A program made the translations under genes and the position numbers. Positions 1 to 4,202 of a stretch of 5,584 bases of DNA are shown piece by piece. Each line of letters begins with the position of its first letter. Positions within the stretch are counted from its first letter, which is position 1. The stretch covers positions 1-5,584 of the forward strand of contig JAFPUA010000283.1 of assembly GCA_017413305.1 (NCBI GenBank), read 5' to 3'. A model generated the notes under the pieces. It saw only the letters and a program-made list of their open reading frames with translations, was not told where the DNA came from and searched no databases. The DNA is from Candidatus Ruminimicrobiellum caprinum (GTDB taxonomy: Bacteria; Elusimicrobiota; Endomicrobiia; Endomicrobiales; Endomicrobiaceae).

Positions 1-1
1 A

Positions 2-124
2 TCTTCTGCAAGAGAATCGTCAAGTTCGTCTGAAAGTTCCGGATCCGGTTCAGGTAAAACCGGTACTATCGCAAAGATTAGTTTAGGTTTAAGTTTAGTA
101 GCAGCACTTTTTGTTGCAAGATAA
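2..124 (+). CDS. C-terminal end of an upstream protein: Ser-rich linker and terminal hydrophobic segment (partial)
   Basis: An open frame enters from the left edge and ends with TAA at 122-124, giving 40 residues. The first 20 or so are a low-complexity Ser/Gly stretch (coded by 2-59), followed by Lys-Thr-Gly and then about 17 mostly hydrophobic residues (coded by about 68-118) ending in Ala-Arg. The pattern of flexible linker, hydrophobic helix and a terminal basic residue is seen in the sequence. It could be a C-terminal membrane anchor or a C-terminal sorting signal of the GlyGly-CTERM kind, but the tail is too short to assign a family. The two reverse-side alternatives in this stretch have nothing to support them. 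The stop lies 29 nt before the next start with no terminator between, so it is probably co-transcribed with the FHA gene. The function of the full protein is unknown. Confidence 0.6.
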   Translation, partial: SSARESSSSSESSGSGSGKTGTIAKISLGLSLVAALFVAR

Positions 125-138
125 TATTTTAAAATATT
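123..138. repeat. 16-bp perfect AT-only palindrome between the first two genes
   Basis: Bases 123-138 read the same on both strands (AATATTTT followed by AAAATATT). The palindrome starts inside the upstream stop codon and ends 3 bases before the ribosome binding site of the FHA gene. It has no GC pairs, so it would make only a weak hairpin. In such an AT-rich genome it may be chance, but its position leaves open an operator or a weak RNA structure. Confidence 0.3.
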
Positions 139-140
139 GC

Positions 141-145
141 AGGAG
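141..145 (+). promoter_or_regulatory. Ribosome binding site of the FHA/FG-GAP gene
   Basis: AGGAG lies 8 nt before the ATG at 154. An in-frame TAA directly upstream (151-153) rules out any earlier start, so this site and that ATG define the N-terminus. Confidence 0.85.
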
Positions 146-153
146 CGAAATAA

Positions 154-2370
154 ATGCCAAGATTACTCGTAAAAAAGAAGGAAGAAATTCTTGCCGAATA
201 TTTTGTAAAGAAAAGCAAAACTAAAATTTTTATAGGCAGCAGGAAAGGTAATGATATTGTTATTTATGATAAAAATATTTCAGAAAGACACTGCACGATT
301 ATATATGAAAATAATCAATATATTTTAAAAGATCAAAATACGATGATGGGAACACAAATTAATTCCCATTCCATCACGGAAGCAACTTTAAATTTCGGCG
401 ATGAAATTTATATTGGCAGTCACAAAATATTATTTTTAGATGATGCATTAAATAAAGGCGAAGATGTTATACCGCAATATTATCTTATAGGTATATATGG
501 AAAATTTTATGGAAAGAAATATTTTTTAAAGTCTGACGGTGATACTTTTATCGGAAGAGAAAATATTTCTCCCAGAGGAATAGAGAATGATGTAGTTCTT
601 TTAGGTGATATGACGGTATCAAAAGGTCATGCAAAAATAAGTGCTACGCAAGGGAAATATACTATTACAGATATAGGTAGTACAGGCGGTATAGCTGTTA
701 ACGGAGTTAAGCTTGGACAGCTTAATAGTACAAGATTGTCGTTGAAAGATGAAATTTCAATTGGCAGAACTATATTTAGAGTTGTTGATTATTTTTCTCA
801 GGATTATTCTCTCCCGGCGAAACAAAAGATTTTTGTTTTAAGTCTTTTCAAATTCATAAGCATTGTTGTAACACTTTTAGTTTTGGCATTTTCTGCTTAT
901 TTTATATACAGCGGCTATTCTTCATATTCTTTGTTAACACACTCCAATTCAAAAGTAAATATGTCTTTAAATGTTGATTGGAACAAAGAAATTCCTATGA
1001 AAGCAGATATATCAAAATATGACATTACAGCTACTCCTTTGATTGCGGATTTTGATAACGACGGCAAAAATGATGTTGCAATGCTTAGTAATGCCGGTTT
1101 CTTGTATGTATGGAATGGTGCCAAAGGCGATATCATGTGGAAACCTGTAGAAATCTCCAATAACGGTATAGCTTCTCTTGTTGCAGCTGATGTAAATATC
1201 GATGGGTATACGGATATTGTCGCTGTGGCAGATTTTTCTTTAATTTATGTTATAGACGGACAGACAGGAAATATTATAAGAAGAGAAGTGCTCGGCGGAA
1301 TTGTTGAAACTACACCTGTAGTTTGTGATCTTAATGACGACAAGAAGCCGGATATTGTTGTTGTTTCTGATGATGGTGCAGTACATTTCTTATATGCACC
1401 GGGTTTTGATAACAGTTATTCCAAATTTACCGAGTTTATAGACGGACCTATTTATGCAAGCCCTGTAGTTTTATCCAGAAAAGATTTTTCACCTTTTGTG
1501 GTAATAGCAAATTATGATAGCAAATTGTATTTCATTGATGGTAAATCCAGAACTAAAAAAACGGTTAATTTGCTTGATGCAACAGGCAAGGCTCATCTTA
1601 TAGCAGGAGCTCCTGCTATAGGAGATGTTACAGGTGACGGAATAGAAGAGATAATTGTACAGTCTAATGTTCCTCAATATGTTTCTGCAATAGATACTTC
1701 TGATTTTTCTGTTAAGTGGACATATTTTGTTGAACCTGTTCCGCCTTCAGATTTGAAATTTAATTCTTCTCCGGTAGTTGCAGATTTTAACGGTGACGGC
1801 AAAAATGATGTCGCAATAGTTTCTGCAAACGGTTCTGTACAGATACTAAAAGGTAACACATCTTATCCTTCAGGAGAACTTTTATGGAAAATGAGCATAC
1901 CGGAAGCAAGAAGAATAATTTCTTCTCCTTCGGTATATGACTTTGATAAAGATGGTATACCGGAACTTGTTTTTGGTACGGAAGACGGTAAGATAATAGT
2001 TGCAAAAAGCAGTGTTAAGAGAAAAGAACTGGAAATATTATCTTATATAAAGGCAAGTAATTTGGCAATTACCTCTTCGCCTCTTATCGCTGATATAAAT
2101 GGTGACAGTTTAATAGAAATTCTTTACACAAATGTTCAGGATTCTATACAAGTTGTTAATACTAATGTTAGAACAATTAAAAATTTAAAAATATGGCCTA
2201 TGTTCTTGGCAAATCCTCAACACACATCATCTTTTTCAGAGAATTCTATAAAGATGAAATATATTGAAGAATTGTGCATCGGAATATCAGTTCTATTGCT
2301 CTTCTTATTTATAAAAATAAGAAAATCTTTGAAGAAAGCTCAAAAGAGAGTAAAGGTTGTTTACCTATGA
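154..2370 (+). CDS. Membrane protein with two FHA domains, a TM helix, an eight-repeat FG-GAP/VCBS propeller and a C-terminal TM helix
   Basis: A 738-residue protein. FHA domain 1 is about residues 24-96: Ser43 and His46 of the S-x-x-H motif and the G-T-x-x-N turn (66-70) are present, but the usual Gly-Arg reads Gly28-Ser29-Arg30. FHA domain 2, about 130-211, is canonical, with Gly134-Arg135, Ser156, His159 and V-N-G at 182-184. FHA domains bind phosphothreonine peptides. A transmembrane helix spans about 227-252. Residues 288-672 hold eight FG-GAP/VCBS repeats; seven carry Asp-rich calcium-type loops (starting at 299, 346, 392, 491, 544, 596 and 647), while the repeat at about 430-465 has lost it. 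The sequence W-P-M-F-x-x-x-P-Q-H-T at 681-691 is common at the end of such repeat regions. A second helix (about 704-720) leaves a short basic tail. The inferred topology is FHA domains in the cytoplasm, propeller outside and basic tail inside. It probably couples an outside ligand or polysaccharide/protein contact to phospho-dependent binding inside; the ligand is unknown. Its stop overlaps the PP2C start. Confidence 0.9.
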   Translation: MPRLLVKKKEEILAEYFVKKSKTKIFIGSRKGNDIVIYDKNISERHCTIIYENNQYILKDQNTMMGTQINSHSITEATLNFGDEIYIGSHKILFLDDALNKGEDVIPQYYLIGIYGKFYGKKYFLKSDGDTFIGRENISPRGIENDVVLLGDMTVSKGHAKISATQGKYTITDIGSTGGIAVNGVKLGQLNSTRLSLKDEISIGRTIFRVVDYFSQDYSLPAKQKIFVLSLFKFISIVVTLLVLAFSAYFIYSGYSSYSLLTHSNSKVNMSLNVDWNKEIPMKADISKYDITATPLIADFDNDGKNDVAMLSNAGFLYVWNGAKGDIMWKPVEISNNGIASLVAADVNIDGYTDIVAVADFSLIYVIDGQTGNIIRREVLGGIVETTPVVCDLNDDKKPDIVVVSDDGAVHFLYAPGFDNSYSKFTEFIDGPIYASPVVLSRKDFSPFVVIANYDSKLYFIDGKSRTKKTVNLLDATGKAHLIAGAPAIGDVTGDGIEEIIVQSNVPQYVSAIDTSDFSVKWTYFVEPVPPSDLKFNSSPVVADFNGDGKNDVAIVSANGSVQILKGNTSYPSGELLWKMSIPEARRIISSPSVYDFDKDGIPELVFGTEDGKIIVAKSSVKRKELEILSYIKASNLAITSSPLIADINGDSLIEILYTNVQDSIQVVNTNVRTIKNLKIWPMFLANPQHTSSFSENSIKMKYIEELCIGISVLLLFLFIKIRKSLKKAQKRVKVVYL
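1060..1082 (+). repeat. Copy 1 of a 23-nt direct repeat in the propeller coding region
   Basis: Bases 1060-1082 match 1795-1817 at 22 of 23 positions. They code for the same peptide, D-G-K-N-D-V-A, in repeats 1 and 6. Identity at the DNA level, including wobble bases, is higher than between other repeats and suggests a fairly recent blade duplication or gene conversion, although constraint on the peptide explains part of it. Confidence 0.55.
1795..1817 (+). repeat. Copy 2 of the 23-nt direct repeat in the propeller coding region
   Basis: Second copy of the sequence at 1060-1082, with one mismatch (C at 1812 against T at 1077, a silent third position). It codes for the calcium-type loop of FG-GAP repeat 6. 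Confidence 0.55.
2352..2356 (+). promoter_or_regulatory. Ribosome binding site of the PP2C gene, inside the end of the FHA gene
   Basis: AAAGG lies 10 nt before the ATG at 2367. It decides the PP2C start: an in-frame ATG at 2274 would add 31 residues that are unlike PP2C proteins and would deepen the overlap to 97 nt. The ATG at 2367 gives the usual ATGA coupling with the FHA stop and puts the first PP2C motif (R-x-x-N-Q-D type) at residue 15, as in most of the family. Confidence 0.7.
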
Positions 2371-3797
2371 TTATATTGAATTCTGCAAAAACAAGTACCG
2401 GTGTTGTAAGAACCGAGAATCAAGATTTTTTTGGTGTAAATGAAAAAGATAAATTTTTCTTTGTTTGCGATGGTATGGGCGGTGCCGCATGCGGAGATTT
2501 TGCCAGCAAATACGCAACAAATGTTATATTATCTTTGTTCGATAAAATTACGAAGAAAGATAGTATCAGCATTTTAGGAGAAGAATATTCGGATTATGAC
2601 GAAAATATCCTTCGTCCTATAACACTTATAAAAATTGCAAACAGAGCTTTGTATAATATGACAAAGAAATATCCCAAACTTGCAGGTATGGGTACCACTT
2701 GTTCTGCAATATGGATAGAAGAAAGTAAGAATCTTATACACATTTATAATGTAGGTGACAGTAGAGTTTACAGAATAAGAAACGGTAAAATTCAACAGCT
2801 TACACAGGACCATACAAAAATAAAAGAATTAATCGATAGCGGAAAGATGACTGTGGAAGATTCTAAAGTTGCCGAGTTTCAGAGCATGATTACAAGAGCT
2901 TTAGGAACTATGAGTACTGTTAAAGTTGATTACAAATCTGAGCTTATTCGCCCGGGAGATGTATATATTCTTTGTACAGATGGATTAAACGGAGAATTGT
3001 CAGACTTTACGATAAACGACATTGTAACTTTACATAAACCGAATGTAGAAGAGATTTCTTCGGAATTGATTTTAGCTGCAAATAATTCCGGCGGAAGAGA
3101 TAACACAACTGTTATATCGGTGTGCGCTAAAACAGTAACAGAACTGTCAGAAAATGAGAAAATAGTTCAGCAGAAAGATTTTATAACTTTTGATGAAGAA
3201 AAATCTCATGCAACGATAAGAGAAGACTCTTTAATTCACAAGAATTCAAGAAAGTTTACGGTTCCCATACCGGAACTTGCTACAAATAAAAATATATTTA
3301 AGAGTCCTTTGGTTATTGCATTAATTTTAGTTGTTTTTTGTATGTTTGGAATATTTACTTACTCCTTTTTTAGTAACGGATCTCAAAAGGATATCGTGGC
3401 GTTAACCGGGAATATTTCAGGTATTATGCTTGATATTCGTACGATAAAAGAGGATAAGCTAAAAGAGATTACAGGTACGACAGAAAAAGTTTTTAAAATG
3501 CAAATTTTGCAGAATGTTTTAAGAAATGCAGACGCATTTACGGAACCGCTTGCCAATGTTGGTGTTGTTGTATCGGTAGACGGTATGAATAAGTTTATAA
3601 GTTTTTCCGAATATAAACCTTTGGAAATTAAGCTTCCTGAGGGCAGATATATGTTGACTTTAAGGTTAGAAGGTTATAAAATCTTAGATGAGAATCTTAA
3701 GCTTAAGGACAGCATTGAACTTATGCTTGAAAATTCCAAAGTTCTTTCGGATAAGGTTGTTATAATGGTGCAGGAAAAATACTTTAAAAATATATAG
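2367..3797 (+). CDS. PP2C-family Ser/Thr phosphatase with TM helix and PEGA-like extracytoplasmic domain
   Basis: A 476-residue protein from the ATG at 2367. Residues 1-255 form a complete PP2C/PrpC-type catalytic domain: R15-T-E-N-Q-D20, D35-G-M-G-G39, G-M-G-T-T at 107-111, G130-D-S-R-V-Y135, T-Q-D-H-T at 146-150, T-R-A-L-G at 176-180, T204-D205-G and G243-R-D245-N. The metal-binding aspartates (20, 35, 205, 245) are all present, so it should be an active metal-dependent phosphatase for phospho-Ser/Thr proteins. A charged linker of about 55 residues follows, then a transmembrane helix at about 314-336. The last 140 residues should lie outside the inner membrane; about 396-456 resemble a PEGA domain, with L-P-E-G-R-Y and L-E-G-Y-K turns. 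Bacterial PrpC-type enzymes are usually about 240-260 residues and soluble, so the membrane anchor and PEGA part are extra. The ATGA overlap with the FHA gene implies translational coupling. The natural target would be the phosphoproteins read by that FHA protein; this is inferred from context. Confidence 0.92.
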   Translation: MIILNSAKTSTGVVRTENQDFFGVNEKDKFFFVCDGMGGAACGDFASKYATNVILSLFDKITKKDSISILGEEYSDYDENILRPITLIKIANRALYNMTKKYPKLAGMGTTCSAIWIEESKNLIHIYNVGDSRVYRIRNGKIQQLTQDHTKIKELIDSGKMTVEDSKVAEFQSMITRALGTMSTVKVDYKSELIRPGDVYILCTDGLNGELSDFTINDIVTLHKPNVEEISSELILAANNSGGRDNTTVISVCAKTVTELSENEKIVQQKDFITFDEEKSHATIREDSLIHKNSRKFTVPIPELATNKNIFKSPLVIALILVVFCMFGIFTYSFFSNGSQKDIVALTGNISGIMLDIRTIKEDKLKEITGTTEKVFKMQILQNVLRNADAFTEPLANVGVVVSVDGMNKFISFSEYKPLEIKLPEGRYMLTLRLEGYKILDENLKLKDSIELMLENSKVLSDKVVIMVQEKYFKNI

Positions 3798-3798
3798 T

Positions 3799-3804
3799 AA
3801 GGGG
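3799..3804 (+). promoter_or_regulatory. Strong ribosome binding site of the receiver gene
   Basis: AAGGGG lies 8 nt before the ATG at 3813 in the 15-nt gap after the PP2C stop. It suggests the receiver is translated independently and perhaps more strongly than its neighbours. Confidence 0.8.
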
Positions 3805-3812
3805 AAAATATA

Positions 3813-4202
3813 ATGGCAGAGAAAAACAAAATTTTAGTTATTGACGATAACGAATCCTTTTTGGAAATATTCAGTACAAACTTGCAGGTGTCAGGTTATG
3901 AAGTTTATACTGAAGTAAATGCAAAAAACGGTTTTGAAAGAATTTATGATATTATGCCTGATTTGATAATACTTGATATTTATCTTCCTGATAAGACAGG
4001 CTTTGAAATTGCCGAAGAAATAAAAAAGGATGAAAGAATTTCTTCTATACCTATAATGCTTATAACGGCAGATACTTCAGATACTGCGGCTACTGTTGAT
4101 GAAGCTTTCAACAGAGGTGCCGATGACTGTATTTTTAAACCCGTTAATATGGATGATACTTTAAAAAGGATAGCTAATTTATTGAATGAATTTAAAAAAT
4201 AA
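3813..4202 (+). CDS. Stand-alone response-regulator receiver domain (CheY-like)
   Basis: A 129-residue protein consisting of one receiver domain and no output domain. The acidic pair Asp11-Asp12, the phosphoacceptor Asp55 (L-D-I at 54-56), the switch Thr85-Ala86 and Lys109-Pro110 are all present, so it should accept a phosphoryl group from a histidine kinase. The position three residues before the conserved Lys, normally Tyr or Phe in CheY-like proteins, is Cys106, which would change the usual aromatic switch. With no DNA-binding or enzyme domain, it must act by protein contact or as a phosphate relay. No histidine kinase is in the window. It sits 15 nt after the PP2C gene and overlaps the next gene by 17 nt, so it is probably part of the same unit. 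Partners are unknown; the FHA protein, the phosphatase or a kinase outside the window are candidates. Confidence 0.95.
   Translation: MAEKNKILVIDDNESFLEIFSTNLQVSGYEVYTEVNAKNGFERIYDIMPDLIILDIYLPDKTGFEIAEEIKKDERISSIPIMLITADTSDTAATVDEAFNRGADDCIFKPVNMDDTLKRIANLLNEFKK
4166..4170 (+). promoter_or_regulatory. Weakly placed ribosome binding site of the PorV-like gene
   Basis: AAGGA lies 15 nt before the ATG at 4186, inside the receiver gene, a longer spacing than at the other starts. No other purine-rich site is closer. Translation of this gene may depend on ribosomes finishing the overlapping receiver gene 17 nt further on. Confidence 0.45.

Noticed and set aside
38..67. Gly-Ser-Gly-Lys-Thr in the upstream tail looks like a Walker A P-loop
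   Set aside because: The residue five before the Gly-Lys-Thr Gly is Ser, not Gly or Ala, there is no preceding beta strand, and it lies in a low-complexity Ser/Gly linker 20 residues from the C-terminus.
2274..2366. N-terminal extension of the phosphatase from the ATG at 2274
   Set aside because: It would overlap the FHA gene by 97 nt, lacks a good ribosome binding site and adds 31 residues before a domain that normally starts close to the N-terminus; ATG 2367 fits better.
915..2813. Several minus-strand open frames of 61-81 codons opposite the FHA and PP2C genes
   Set aside because: They mirror well-supported coding sequence, have no ribosome binding sites or recognisable domains, and some reflect the antisense of the repeated propeller motif.
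2367..4202. RsbU-type partner-switching module controlling a sigma factor
   Set aside because: The phosphatase has PrpC-type motifs and a membrane anchor, and no STAS-domain antagonist, anti-sigma kinase or sigma factor is seen in the window.
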